From positions 28,374 through 92,373 of the forward strand of contig JARKNX010000130.1 in NCBI GenBank assembly GCA_029976025.1: a DNA stretch of 64,000 nucleotides, written 5' to 3'. Shown here piece by piece: positions 51,247 to 59,838 of the stretch (position 1 is its first letter; every line of letters begins with the position of its first letter). The notes below the pieces were generated by a model, which did no database searches, was not told the origin of the DNA, and saw nothing but the letters and a program-made list of their open reading frames with translations. Source of the DNA: Aggregatilineales bacterium (GTDB lineage Bacteria > Chloroflexota > Anaerolineae > Aggregatilineales > Ch27). Both the position numbers and the translations under genes were made by a program.

Positions 51247-52114
51247 CCTGAACGATAAGCTCACCTTCTATCAGATCAAAATCTTCGATCGTGACGTTTG
51301 CCAGCTCCAGAGAGCGCAGGGGAGCCAGCTTCCCGCCGTGGCTGATCTGCACGTACACGCTGCGGCCGTTGGGCATGTAGGTGTAGCCTTCCCGGTCAAA
51401 CAGCGCGATCGTGGCTTCGCGCTGATCCTCCGGCACCCAGATGCGCAGCCAGCGATGCAGCCCCAATCGCTGCGCCAGTTCGCGCGGCGGGCATTCCAGG
51501 GCCAGCCGGCCGTCGGTCAGGACGAGCACCCGGCTGCCGAGCGCGATAACTTCATCGAGGCGGTGCGACGAAAAGACGACCGTCTTCCCCGCCTGGTTGA
51601 GGCTCTGGACGGTGTGGACGAAATCGCGCTGCGCCTGCACGTCGAGGTTGGCGGTTGGCTCGTCCAGGATCAGCACCGGCGGGTCTGCCAGCAGCGCCAC
51701 GGCTAAGGCCAGCCGCTGCTTCATACCCCCTGAGAGCGCATTGACTCGCTTGGCGCTGTGCCCCCCTAACTGGACCTGTTCCAGCACCGCAGCGATACGC
51801 TCCACCTTCGCTTTTTTGAGGTGCGCGTAGAAATCCAGCGTCTCCAGCACGCTCATATCGTAGAATATTGTCTCCTGGGGGACATAACCAATCGCCGCGC
51901 GCGCCGCTTTGCCGTGCTTGCGAACATCGACGCCGTTGATGCTCAGCTCGCCTTCAAAGCCGTGGATGCCCAGCAGACAGCGCAGGGCGGTCGTCTTGCC
52001 CGCGCCGTTCGCCCCCCACAGGGCGACCGATTCGCCGGCCTGTATGGTGAAGGAGACATCATCGAGGGCGGTGAGCTTGCCATAACGTTTGGTCAGATTC
52101 CTGGCGATTATCAT
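51230..52114 (-). CDS. nosF: NosF-type ABC transporter ATP-binding protein
   Basis: A 294-residue ATPase with Walker A GANGAGKTTAL, Q-loop VPQETIFYD, signature LSGGMKQRLA, Walker B VLILDEPT and switch His in FSSHRLDE. The C-terminal extension of about 80 residues is normal for NosF. It powers the NosDFY maturation complex acting on NosZ. It follows nosD by 9 bases and overlaps nosY. Confidence 0.92.
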   Translation of the reverse strand: MIIARNLTKRYGKLTALDDVSFTIQAGESVALWGANGAGKTTALRCLLGIHGFEGELSINGVDVRKHGKAARAAIGYVPQETIFYDMSVLETLDFYAHLKKAKVERIAAVLEQVQLGGHSAKRVNALSGGMKQRLALAVALLADPPVLILDEPTANLDVQAQRDFVHTVQSLNQAGKTVVFSSHRLDEVIALGSRVLVLTDGRLALECPPRELAQRLGLHRWLRIWVPEDQREATIALFDREGYTYMPNGRSVYVQISHGGKLAPLRSLELANVTIEDFDLIEGELIVQDERHD

Positions 52115-52123
52115 GGCGAACCT

Positions 52124-53578
52124 CTATGTATTGGCGTGAATTATCTTTGAGGCGTCGGGAGATGAGCGCGCTCGCCTGGAGGGATTCAGCCCCAGCACAC
52201 AGAGCAGCGCCCCCACCCCGATCATGAGCAGGGCAACAGCCAGCAGTGGCGCCGAAACAGGGCGGTGCTCGCTCGTCATGGCGGCGGGCATCGCATATTG
52301 CATCTGCGGCGCTTCATCAATAGCCTTCGGATCAGGCCGGAGCGATGGGAATGCCGCGGCTGCAAAGTCAATAGCCTGGCTGGCCGGGCTGAACAGAAAC
52401 AGCCGCAGCGCCGGACTGCTGTCAGTCAGGCTCTCAAAAAGTTTCTCGGCGCGGAACGGCATATCGCCGATCCCGTCGTTGTCGCGGTCGTAGCCAACGT
52501 AGTTGCTCCAGTAATTGCCGACCCCGTCCGCGCTCCACTGATTGTTCAACAGGCTTCCGCGGCCCTGGACAGCGATCTGCTGGAGATTCTCGACAAAGCC
52601 GTTGTCCTGGAAGATGTTGTGCCGCAGGGATGGAAGCCCCATCAGGCCGATATCGTTGTAAGCGACGAAATTATCGCTGAAGGTATTGTAGACATCGTAC
52701 AGGGCCGGGGAGTTGTCGAGGTAAACGCCGACGACATTGCTAACAAACATATTTTCAGTTATATGAGCGCCGTCCATATCCTTGAGCGCTACGCCATACC
52801 CGCTCACCCCGCGATTATTGAGAAACTGATTTCTCGCCATCACCAGATCGGCGGAGTACATCATATACGCGCCCACAGTGTTATCTTCGATTATGTTGTC
52901 CTCTACAACCGCGCTTTTGTTGTACATGAAATGCAGCCCATAGCGGTTGTTGTGGATGGTGTTGCCGCGGATGGTGATGTTGTCGGCGTACCAGATAAGC
53001 ATATCACGCCCGAACATCACATCGTTGTCCAGGAGCTGCACGTTATCGCTGTACCATACGCGCACGCCGTCGCCGCGCACGCTTTCCTCCAGCGCCTTGC
53101 CGCGGATGATATTGTTCTGAGCGATGCCGCCGGATGCGTTGGCGAAGTAAATGCCGAACAGCACGTCTTCCAGCACGTTGTCCCGGACGACAACATTTGC
53201 CCCCTGGACGACGATGCCCGTATCTTCGTGCGACAGGCTCTGCCCGCTGCTGCGCACGGTGAAGCCGCTGAATACGGCCTCAGGCGCCCGGATCAGGACC
53301 AGACTGCCGGCGCCCTGGCCGTCGATAACCGGCTGGTCAACCCCCAGCAGAGTGACGGATTTATCCACGATAAGCGGGGCGGGATAGACGCCGCCATGCA
53401 CTTCAATAGTGTCGCCCACCGCCGCCGCCGCGAGCGCGGCTTCAATCGTGGTATACGGGCCGTCCGGGCTGACGATAAGGTTGCTCTGGGCGCAGGCAGG
53501 CGCAAAATACACTGCCAGCAGCACGAGCAGAACGGCGACAATGACCGGCCTGTGATGCGCTGAAGGAGGCATGGACAT
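52124..53578 (-). CDS. nosD: NosD, periplasmic copper-site maturation factor
   Basis: A 484-residue protein with a signal peptide (about 1-30, ending APACAQ). A right-handed beta-helix of CASH-type repeats follows (IRGNTIHNNRYGLHFMYNKSAVVEDNIIEDNTVGAYMMYS), then NQWSADGVGNYWSNYVGYDRDNDGIGD, which is characteristic of NosD, and a C-terminal transmembrane helix near 445-467 ending in Arg residues. In known systems NosD works outside the membrane with NosF and NosY to build the CuZ cluster. The C-terminal anchor is an additional feature. It starts 6 bases after the nosB-like gene. Confidence 0.93.
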   Translation of the reverse strand: MSMPPSAHHRPVIVAVLLVLLAVYFAPACAQSNLIVSPDGPYTTIEAALAAAAVGDTIEVHGGVYPAPLIVDKSVTLLGVDQPVIDGQGAGSLVLIRAPEAVFSGFTVRSSGQSLSHEDTGIVVQGANVVVRDNVLEDVLFGIYFANASGGIAQNNIIRGKALEESVRGDGVRVWYSDNVQLLDNDVMFGRDMLIWYADNITIRGNTIHNNRYGLHFMYNKSAVVEDNIIEDNTVGAYMMYSADLVMARNQFLNNRGVSGYGVALKDMDGAHITENMFVSNVVGVYLDNSPALYDVYNTFSDNFVAYNDIGLMGLPSLRHNIFQDNGFVENLQQIAVQGRGSLLNNQWSADGVGNYWSNYVGYDRDNDGIGDMPFRAEKLFESLTDSSPALRLFLFSPASQAIDFAAAAFPSLRPDPKAIDEAPQMQYAMPAAMTSEHRPVSAPLLAVALLMIGVGALLCVLGLNPSRRARSSPDASKIIHANT

Positions 53579-53584
53579 CTCAAC

Positions 53585-54256
53585 TCAGCCTTTGGAGGCC
53601 CTGTTCCTGAGCAGCCGCACCACCAGCGTCACGGCGATCAGCCCGGCTCCCGCCGTCACAATGAACCAGCCCGTATCCACATAGGCCACGGTACGAAACT
53701 GGCCGATCACGCCTTCGCCAAGAATCGGCGGTGTGAAGGGATGAATAGCGCTGGAAAGCGGGGCTTCCGGATCGAGGTTCTGTCCGTAATAGGTCATCCA
53801 GAACGCCAGATCGGCGAGGAAGATAAACGAGAATCCCAGCGCGGGGAGGGTCAGGAGCCATATCAGGCGTCGCTGCCACAGCACTGCGGCGACAACCAGC
53901 GCCCCCGCCATGAGAATGACCGCCGGGATGGCAATCGCCTGCTCGAGTTGTGCGGCATCGTAAAGCGATTTCATGCCGATGTAGTGGTTCAGGGTGTCGA
54001 TTTCCCGCACCTCATCCAGGCGAGGATCCGCGTCCCCCGTCATCTGGTTGACGAAAACGCGCATTTGCAGGCCGCCGGGGTACTGCGGCGCGTGCAGGAT
54101 GAGGCCCCAGTACGGCTGGCTGATGGAAACGAGCAGCAGCACGGCGGCGGTCAGGAGAAAAACTTGAGAAAGCCGCGTCATCCGGCGGGCTGATGCCTCC
54201 GATGCGCTGCTTTCTACGCTGGCAGAATTTGAGGTGGAGATCGAGCTTGTCGTCAT
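53585..54256 (-). CDS. nos-associated membrane protein (possible NosB)
   Basis: A 223-residue protein with a Ser-rich cytoplasmic start and four or five transmembrane helices (about 29-47, 110-128, 134-152, 192-212). A conserved-looking external loop carries SQPYWGLILHAPQYPGGL and REIDTLNHYIGMKSL. It lies directly between nosZ and nosD, the place where clade II nos clusters usually encode the membrane protein called NosB; that assignment is by position, not by firm sequence recognition. The Tyr/His-rich loops could handle metal or quinol, which is speculation. Confidence 0.68.
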   Translation of the reverse strand: MTTSSISTSNSASVESSASEASARRMTRLSQVFLLTAAVLLLVSISQPYWGLILHAPQYPGGLQMRVFVNQMTGDADPRLDEVREIDTLNHYIGMKSLYDAAQLEQAIAIPAVILMAGALVVAAVLWQRRLIWLLTLPALGFSFIFLADLAFWMTYYGQNLDPEAPLSSAIHPFTPPILGEGVIGQFRTVAYVDTGWFIVTAGAGLIAVTLVVRLLRNRASKG

Positions 54257-54282
54257 CCTGGATTCCTTGTGCGTCTTTGGGC

Positions 54283-54314
54283 CGGGTGACAGGAGGAAGC
54301 CCCCCTGTCACCCG
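54283..54314 (-). promoter_or_regulatory. Intercistronic hairpin just after nosZ
   Basis: CGGGTGACAGG and CCTGTCACCCG form a perfect 11-bp stem. It starts 15 bases after the nosZ stop, has no T-run, and may stabilise nosZ mRNA or partly terminate so that nosZ is expressed more than the maturation genes. Confidence 0.6.
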
Positions 54315-54329
54315 ACTGTTCTGCTGCGC

Positions 54330-56324
54330 CTACCTGGGCTGAACCATCATGTATCCCATCATCTCGAGGTGAAGCGCAGAGCAGAATTCCGTGCAGTAGA
54401 AGCTGAACACACCGGGGCGAATTGCGTCGAACTCAAAGGTGATAGACTCGCCCGGCTCGATACTCAGGTTGATATTGTAGAACGGAATAGCCAGACCGTG
54501 CGTCGCGTCACGGGCGCGCTCGACATTGGTGATTGTCCACGTCACATGATCGCCTTCCTGAATTTCGATATGTTCGGGCGTCATGTGGCTGCGCACAGCG
54601 GTCATCCGCACGGTTACGTTATTGCCGTCGCGGGTGACGCCTTCCGTCCCCTGCGTGACGGCGTTCGGATCAACGGACTGTGTGAGCGGATTCCAGCCAA
54701 CTTCCGGATAGACTTCCCAGGCATGCAGCTTGTCCGCCCGGATGATCTGGGCGTAGTGCGGCTCTGCACCCGTGATCGGCATGTCGTAAAGGACCTGGGT
54801 GAAATCGCCGGGCTGAGAGATATCAATGAGCTGGAGGTTCTGCGGCAGCAGAGGGCCGGTGCTCAGGAAACGATCGACAGACCACTTGTTGAGCGCCACC
54901 AGATAGCGCCCATCCGGGGAGGCCGTATCGCCTTCCGCGGCGGCCAGGTGACCCACGTTGTACTGCACCGGCGTCCGGTTGATCAGGGTCCACCCATCCT
55001 GCGGGCGATACCCTTCCGCGCCAATGCTCCAGCGGGCCACGGCGCTGTCAAGGAACAGGCTGGTGTAAGCATAGCCCTGATTGTCGAAGACGGTATGCAG
55101 CGGGCCGAGGCCAACCTCAACCTGCGCTTCCAGCACGCTCTCAAAGGACAGCACCGGTATGCCGAACACATCGGTCTCGGTCGGCCCCGCGGCGATGGCG
55201 TCCTGGATGCGCTGGAAGCTGTAGATCGACACGTGCGGGTCCAGCTTGCCGCCCACCACGACAAATTCGCCGCCGGGTGTCACATCGGCGCCGTGCGGGC
55301 TGCGCGGCTCCGGCGCAAGGTAGAGCAGGTTGTTGGCAATGACGGTCTCCAGCGGGATCACGTTGAAGCCGTTGATATCCACCGCGCCGCCGTTCAGGAA
55401 GACCTCTTCTGCCGCATCCAGGTTGATGATGTGCAGGTAGTCAACTGCCCCACGGCTCGCCCCCGCTTCGAACGGCGGGTTGCCGCTCTCGATGCCGCCA
55501 GTCGCCATTTCGGTATTGAATGAGTTGCAGAAGACCCAGCCTTCCGAAATGCCCTTGCCAGCGTCGCACAGGTCCTGCCAGTAAGGCGGCAGCTCCATCG
55601 CGAACGACTGATCGTAGTCAATACGCCCGATCTCGCTGTTGAAGCGCCAGAACGTGATCATGCCGCTGTACGCGCTCTCATAGTCGGAGATGGGGGCGTA
55701 TTCCCCGCCCAGCGGCAGCCCGTATTGGCCACCTTCCACAATGTACTCGGTATTAGGGGTGACGAATGTGCCGCCGTGATCGTTGAGGAACGCGGGGTTG
55801 TGCACGATTTGCTTCGTCTCAAAATCGCGCAGGTCAATGACGGCGACGCGCCCATTGGCCTTGTCGCCAATGAACAGCCAGTTGCCGTCGTATTCGCCGT
55901 TAGTTTCGCTCAGGGCGGGGTGGTGTGAATCGCCCCACAGAATTTCCTGCCCATCAATAAAGCCCTGCTCCAGCACCTCATGCCCCGCACCGTAACCGTA
56001 GCCCTGCCACGATTCAGGCGTGAAGACAGCAATCAGGCGGAGCAAGCGCATTGATGGCATGCCGATTGCCAGGACCTGTCCGCCCTGCCCGGCGGATGCG
56101 AACATGACGTATTCGTCCATCACGCCGCTGGGCGTGTAAGTCATGGCCGCCGCGCGCATATCGGCGTCGGTCAGACCTCGCTCAGCGGCTATGGTCTGCC
56201 AGTCCGAAGCGCCTCCCTGTGCGCTGGTGACGGCGCGCGACGAGATCACAACAGCCAGGACAATCGTGGTCAGGATTACGGCTCCGGTGAACAACAGCTT
56301 GAGGGGGTATCGTTGTGGGATCAT
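54330..56324 (-). CDS. nosZ: Nitrous oxide reductase, Sec-exported (clade II-like)
   Basis: A 664-residue NosZ, which reduces N2O to N2 outside the cytoplasmic membrane. The N-terminus is a Sec-type signal without a twin-Arg motif (LLFTGAVILTTIVLAVVISSRA, then VTSAQGG), a mark of clade II. CuZ-propeller landmarks are DSHHPALSETNGEYDGNWLF, LNDHGGTFVTPNTEYIV, PHGADVTPGGEFVVVGGKLDP, GLGPLHTVFDNQGYAYTSLF and EPHYAQIIRADKL. The CuA domain shows THGLAIPFYN and FYCTEFCSALHLEMMGYM with both Cys, His and Met ligands. ATG at 56324 is preferred for its distance to the signal peptide; 56372 is possible. A perfect Crp-type site lies about 110 bases upstream. Confidence 0.97.
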   Translation of the reverse strand: MIPQRYPLKLLFTGAVILTTIVLAVVISSRAVTSAQGGASDWQTIAAERGLTDADMRAAAMTYTPSGVMDEYVMFASAGQGGQVLAIGMPSMRLLRLIAVFTPESWQGYGYGAGHEVLEQGFIDGQEILWGDSHHPALSETNGEYDGNWLFIGDKANGRVAVIDLRDFETKQIVHNPAFLNDHGGTFVTPNTEYIVEGGQYGLPLGGEYAPISDYESAYSGMITFWRFNSEIGRIDYDQSFAMELPPYWQDLCDAGKGISEGWVFCNSFNTEMATGGIESGNPPFEAGASRGAVDYLHIINLDAAEEVFLNGGAVDINGFNVIPLETVIANNLLYLAPEPRSPHGADVTPGGEFVVVGGKLDPHVSIYSFQRIQDAIAAGPTETDVFGIPVLSFESVLEAQVEVGLGPLHTVFDNQGYAYTSLFLDSAVARWSIGAEGYRPQDGWTLINRTPVQYNVGHLAAAEGDTASPDGRYLVALNKWSVDRFLSTGPLLPQNLQLIDISQPGDFTQVLYDMPITGAEPHYAQIIRADKLHAWEVYPEVGWNPLTQSVDPNAVTQGTEGVTRDGNNVTVRMTAVRSHMTPEHIEIQEGDHVTWTITNVERARDATHGLAIPFYNINLSIEPGESITFEFDAIRPGVFSFYCTEFCSALHLEMMGYMMVQPR

Positions 56325-56426
56325 CGCCTTCCGCTTCCTTGATCTGAAGACCTGCAAGAATCTATTCCGCACTGCGCGCAGACAGGGCGTTTGTATATTT
56401 ATGATGAAGCAGAATATTCAGGCGTG

Positions 56427-56444
56427 ATGTGACTCAAGTCACAT
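56427..56444. promoter_or_regulatory. Crp/Fnr-type operator upstream of nosZ
   Basis: ATGTGACTCAAGTCACAT is a palindrome with 8-base perfect arms and matches TGTGA-N6-TCACA. A CATAAA -10-like box about 25-30 bases downstream places the site near position -44, suitable for activation of nosZ. Confidence 0.82.
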
Positions 56445-56454
56445 GAAGGGAGGA

Positions 56455-57147
56455 CTAACGCGCTTCCAGCAAGGCAATGGCGCGCAGCGCTTCGAGATCG
56501 CGAATGAGGATGCTGTCGCGTGTCAGGCGAACCAGCCCGCGATCCTCAAAACGCTTGAAAGACCGGTAGACCACCTCGCGCACCGTGCCGACCATTTCGC
56601 CGTATTCCTGCTGCGAAAGCAGGCGGTCAACGAGGATACCCTCGTCGTGCACTGTGCCTTCGACCTCCGCCCGCGCGACCAGGACCATCGCCAGACGGGA
56701 GGTAACATCGCGGAACGCGAGATCGTGCACGAGCGAGACGAACTGCTTGAGCCGCTCGGTGATAAGGCGGAGGAAGGCCTCCTGAAAATCGGGATGCTCA
56801 TCGAGCAGGGATTGCAGAATGTCAGGCGGCAAGGTTACCGCTGAGACTGGCGTGAGCGCGGTTGCGGTGTAGGGACTCATAGCGCCAGTGGGCAGGGATT
56901 CCGCGCCCAGGCAATCACCCGGAGCCAGCAGCGCGAGTATCTGGCACCTGTCTCTCGATTGGCGGTGCAGCTTCACATGCCCGGATTGAAGCAGGTACAG
57001 CGCGCTGGGCGGATCGCCCTGCACATACAGATTATTGCCCTGGGCATACTCGATCAATGTCGCCTTTTCGGCAATACAGCGCTGTGTGCGCGGGCTGAGT
57101 CCTGCAATAGGTTGGCATCTGGAAAATAACTCAACACTGACCATCAT
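56455..57147 (-). CDS. Crp/Fnr-family regulator (nearer to nosZ)
   Basis: A 230-residue regulator with a cyclic-nucleotide-binding-like beta-roll (about 12-125) and a C-terminal Crp-type winged helix with recognition segment QQEYGEMVGTVREVVYRSFKRFEDRG (about 175-200). The DNA-contact Arg-Glu pair of the family is present. Four cysteines lie at 11, 24, 68 and 79; the spacing is not that of classical Fnr, so an iron-sulfur cluster is uncertain. The effector could be NO, redox state or a nucleotide. It lies 131 bases upstream of nosZ with Crp-type sites both before itself and before nosZ, which suggests that it controls nosZ and itself. Confidence 0.88.
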   Translation of the reverse strand: MMVSVELFSRCQPIAGLSPRTQRCIAEKATLIEYAQGNNLYVQGDPPSALYLLQSGHVKLHRQSRDRCQILALLAPGDCLGAESLPTGAMSPYTATALTPVSAVTLPPDILQSLLDEHPDFQEAFLRLITERLKQFVSLVHDLAFRDVTSRLAMVLVARAEVEGTVHDEGILVDRLLSQQEYGEMVGTVREVVYRSFKRFEDRGLVRLTRDSILIRDLEALRAIALLEAR

Positions 57148-57207
57148 GACACGCCGCTGCTTGATGGTTTACCATACCGCTACTTTAGGGGAATGCGAAT
57201 TCTGAGG

Positions 57208-57225
57208 ATGTGACTTAAATCACGT
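57208..57225. promoter_or_regulatory. Crp/Fnr-type operator upstream of the nearer regulator gene
   Basis: ATGTGACTTAAATCACGT matches TGTGA-N6-TCACA with one deviation. A TAAAGT -10-like box at 57182-57187 on the minus strand would put the site centre at about -41.5, the usual class II activation position. Confidence 0.75.
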
Positions 57226-57917
57226 CATACGGCCGATTGCTGTCTTTCCCAGGCGCAGGGAGGGAGCAGCGCATCCGCGTTCAGGATGACGATATGTCCG
57301 CTTTCAATACGGATAATCCCCTGTCTTTCCAGCAGATTCAGGTGGCGTGTGACGACCTCACGCACCGTGCCGGACAGCGCAGCAAGTTTCTCATGAGTCA
57401 GCTCGACAACAGACTGCTGCCGGGCAGGATGCCTCGCATAAGTGAGCAGGCAATCATTGATGCGTTCCGAGACAGACCACGACCCCAGCACTTCGCTCAC
57501 GCGGGCAAGATGTCCCAGCCGCTGGCTGTAGATGTGCAGCAGCGCTTTGACAAGGTCGGGGTTATGCTGGCGCAGATGCTCAACCGCGCCCCCGGGCAGG
57601 ACAAACAGGATCGCGCTGTCGAGCGCCTGGGCGGTCGCCGGGTTGTTATCCAGATCGAACAGAGGACAGCCGCCAAAGCACTTGCCCCGGGTCATCAGGC
57701 ATAACCCCTGCAGGCGGCCGTTTGAAGATTCTTTAATAATCCTGACATGCCCTTCAAAGACAAACCACAGCGAGCCGGACTTCTCGCCTTCAACAAAGAT
57801 AATCTGACCGGGCGCAAAGTGGCGGCGCACCATCAAAGCGGCGACGCTCTGCACCTGCCCCACTGGCAGATCACGAAAAGCGGGGATTTCGCGCAGTTCC
57901 TCAGGGTTGACTGGCAT
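57225..57917 (-). CDS. Crp/Fnr-family regulator with cysteine cluster
   Basis: A 230-residue paralogue of the next gene. The beta-roll sensor domain covers about 12-125 and the winged helix about 150-215, with THEKLAALSGTVREVVTRHLNLLERQG as recognition segment. Both regulators share the TVREVV core, so they may recognise the same DNA motif. Three cysteines are grouped as Cys73-x6-Cys80-x3-Cys84 in the sensor domain, with others at 156 and 221. This cluster could bind an Fe-S centre or form a redox-sensitive disulfide, which is inference. An inverted repeat lies in its promoter region. Confidence 0.88.
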   Translation of the reverse strand: MPVNPEELREIPAFRDLPVGQVQSVAALMVRRHFAPGQIIFVEGEKSGSLWFVFEGHVRIIKESSNGRLQGLCLMTRGKCFGGCPLFDLDNNPATAQALDSAILFVLPGGAVEHLRQHNPDLVKALLHIYSQRLGHLARVSEVLGSWSVSERINDCLLTYARHPARQQSVVELTHEKLAALSGTVREVVTRHLNLLERQGIIRIESGHIVILNADALLPPCAWERQQSAV

Positions 57918-57954
57918 AGCTTAGTGTAGCGTTTTATAGCTCTGCTGATTCCGA

Positions 57955-57977
57955 TTTACGATTAGTATAGTCGTAAA
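57955..57977. promoter_or_regulatory. Inverted repeat TTTACGA-N9-TCGTAAA before the second regulator gene
   Basis: Perfect 7-base arms with a 9-base spacer sit about 40-60 bases upstream of the start codon and enclose TATACT read on the minus strand. It differs from the TGTGA sites, so it may be bound by another regulator. Confidence 0.5.
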
Positions 57978-58078
57978 CCGTGCCCCCTGTCCACTATGTA
58001 CAGCGTGTTTTGTCGAAGAGTCCGCGTCACCGCTGCACCAGACACCCAAACGGAATGTATTTACCCCGCCGGCAGCGC

Positions 58079-58582
58079 CTATCTGGCTTCTGCAGCCAGA
58101 TACTTCGTCTCGATCAAATCGGCGATGGCCTCGACATCATCGAGGTGGAACTGCGGGACATCAACATCAAGCGGGACATCGGCGGCCACCGCGAACCGCT
58201 GGTCGGGGCTGCTGACCATCTCCAGCGTGTTAGCCGCCCGGACTACCTCCAGCGCGGGCCGGTTCGCCTGCCGGTAGCCTTCCACCAGGATGATATCCAC
58301 CCCGACGAAGTCAGCAATAATCTCGTCCAGCTCCAGCTCGCGCTCCAGCAGCCGGTAGGAAGCGATTCTGTCAGGCGCGGCTACGACGACATGCCGGCTG
58401 CCGGCCTGCGCATGCCGCCAGCTATCCTTGCCGGGCCGGTCAATATCGAACCCGGCATGAGAGTGGTGCTTGACTGTCCCCACGGCGTAGCCGCGCCGGG
58501 TCAGTTCGGCAATGAGCTTTTCTAACAGGGTCGTCTTGCCCGCGCCGGATCGCCCCACCACAGTAACTACAGGGATCGCCAT
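58079..58582 (-). CDS. mobB: Molybdopterin-guanine dinucleotide biosynthesis adaptor MobB
   Basis: A 167-residue P-loop GTPase with Walker A GRSGAGKTTLL (about 10-20), KHHSHAGFDIDRPGKDSWRHAQAG, typical of MobB, and VDIILVEGYRQ in the Walker B region. It assists MobA in converting Mo-molybdopterin to the guanine dinucleotide form used by DMSO-reductase-family enzymes such as nitrate reductases. It follows the EcfT gene by 33 bases on the same strand and is the last gene of the ECF operon, tying that transporter to molybdenum cofactor metabolism. Confidence 0.93.
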   Translation of the reverse strand: MAIPVVTVVGRSGAGKTTLLEKLIAELTRRGYAVGTVKHHSHAGFDIDRPGKDSWRHAQAGSRHVVVAAPDRIASYRLLERELELDEIIADFVGVDIILVEGYRQANRPALEVVRAANTLEMVSSPDQRFAVAADVPLDVDVPQFHLDDVEAIADLIETKYLAAEAR

Positions 58583-58615
58583 GCGCCGTCCCTTTCGCCG
58601 GTATTGCCGGCCGGA

Positions 58616-59347
58616 TCAAATCACGATCAGAAAGAGCAGCGAAGCCAGCCCCAGCACCGCAGGCGCCCAGTCCAGCCTGCCGCGCCGCACAGGCATCGGA
58701 CGCGATTTTTCGGGGCAAAACGCCCGCATCTCCGCCGCCAGGGCGACATCCTCCGCGTGTTTGAGCGCGTTGGTTACGATGGTCATGACCAGAAGCTGTA
58801 AGCCGCGCCACCACTGCCGGCGCAGCCCGCCGCGCATCCTGAGAGCATGCCAGGCGTGGTAACTGGACTGCTGGATGCCCGGCAGCAGGTTCAGCGCCAC
58901 GCCCAGCGAAAATCCCAGGCCGCGCAGCCCGAAACGCTCCAGCATCCCGGCCAGCGCCGTAACCTCCACCACGCTGGTGAAGCCCTGTATGGCGACGAGC
59001 GTGACCACGAAGCGCATCGCCATCTGCCCCGCCATCTGCAGGCCTTCTGTAGAGTAGGCCACCCCGGCGAATACGGCATCCCGCTCCCCCAGGAAAAAGA
59101 CGGCCGGTGCGATCAACAGAAACATCCATATCAGGTAGCGCAAACGCAGGATATGCCGCAGCGCGCCGGGATAAACCACAGCCGCTATCAGGCCGCAAAA
59201 GGCTACTGTCAGCGGCAGGCGCGCCGCCGGGGCCAGCATTGCCAGCCCCAGCAGCCACATGAAGACCGCCAGATGCCCGTAAGTTCCGAGGAGGGACGTC
59301 TCAGCCGCTGCAACGACTGAGACCGTCCGCGCGCGCGATCTTTCCAT
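58616..59347 (-). CDS. ECF transporter transmembrane subunit EcfT (CbiQ-like)
   Basis: A 243-residue membrane protein with about five helices. The two Ala-Arg-Gly-like coupling motifs that contact the ATPases are visible as ALRMRGG and AAEMRAF near residues 164-212. It links the ATP-binding protein to the substrate-binding S component in energy-coupling-factor importers. Its ATG overlaps the TGA of the preceding lipoprotein gene by one base, so translation is coupled. CbiQ-like proteins serve many substrates, and the type here is not told by EcfT. Confidence 0.87.
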   Translation of the reverse strand: MERSRARTVSVVAAAETSLLGTYGHLAVFMWLLGLAMLAPAARLPLTVAFCGLIAAVVYPGALRHILRLRYLIWMFLLIAPAVFFLGERDAVFAGVAYSTEGLQMAGQMAMRFVVTLVAIQGFTSVVEVTALAGMLERFGLRGLGFSLGVALNLLPGIQQSSYHAWHALRMRGGLRRQWWRGLQLLVMTIVTNALKHAEDVALAAEMRAFCPEKSRPMPVRRGRLDWAPAVLGLASLLFLIVI

Positions 59348-59802
59348 CAGCGTTCCACCCGCAACTCAAGCACCATCCGGGCCTGCATCCTGTTCTCCGC
59401 GCCCGGCACAACCATGCGGAAGGGAGCTTCGTTATCAGCCAGAGACCCGCCGCCGCGCGAATACGCCAGGATGACATCGTCACGGCCGAACACGGACGAA
59501 TCGTAGGTGGAGACAAACCCATCGGTTGCCACGGCCTTAATGGCCGTTACCCCCTCTGTAGCTGCTCCCGCGGCCTCCAGGATAGCCTTGAGGGTCACCC
59601 CCTGGTAAGTTTCGCCGTTCAAATCGGCTTCGGTCTGTGGGAGCGCGCGCAGTTCGTCAGCCGTGAAGGTATGCTGAGTCTCGCCATCTGTCACGGTCAG
59701 CACATTGGCGGCGGCCGAGTCAGCGGCAGGCGAGGAGGGGGTATTGCTGGCGCAGGCAGCCAGAAGAAGAGACAGGACCAGCAGGAAAGCGATGCGTTTC
59801 AT
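59347..59802 (-). CDS. Lipoprotein with oxidoreductase molybdopterin-binding-like domain
   Basis: A 151-residue exported lipoprotein: lipobox LLAACAS with Cys17, a short Ser/Ala linker, then a single small domain (about 34-148). TFTADELRALPQTEADLNGETYQGVTLKAILEAAG and ATDGFVSTYDSSVFGRDDVILAYSRGG followed by PFRMVVPG match the general pattern of the sulfite-oxidase-type molybdopterin-binding fold, but in a minimal version without the catalytic cysteine region. It lies between the S-component and EcfT genes. A role in capturing a pterin or cofactor outside the membrane for the ECF importer is an attractive inference. Confidence 0.75.
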   Translation of the reverse strand: MKRIAFLLVLSLLLAACASNTPSSPAADSAAANVLTVTDGETQHTFTADELRALPQTEADLNGETYQGVTLKAILEAAGAATEGVTAIKAVATDGFVSTYDSSVFGRDDVILAYSRGGGSLADNEAPFRMVVPGAENRMQARMVLELRVER

Positions 59803-59838
59803 GATGTCAGCTTGCCTTTCAAGATCTGCAGCACAGGA

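Noticed and set aside
54234..55523. 429-residue open frame on the plus strand
   Set aside because: It is antisense to nosZ and shows no domain or ribosome-binding site.
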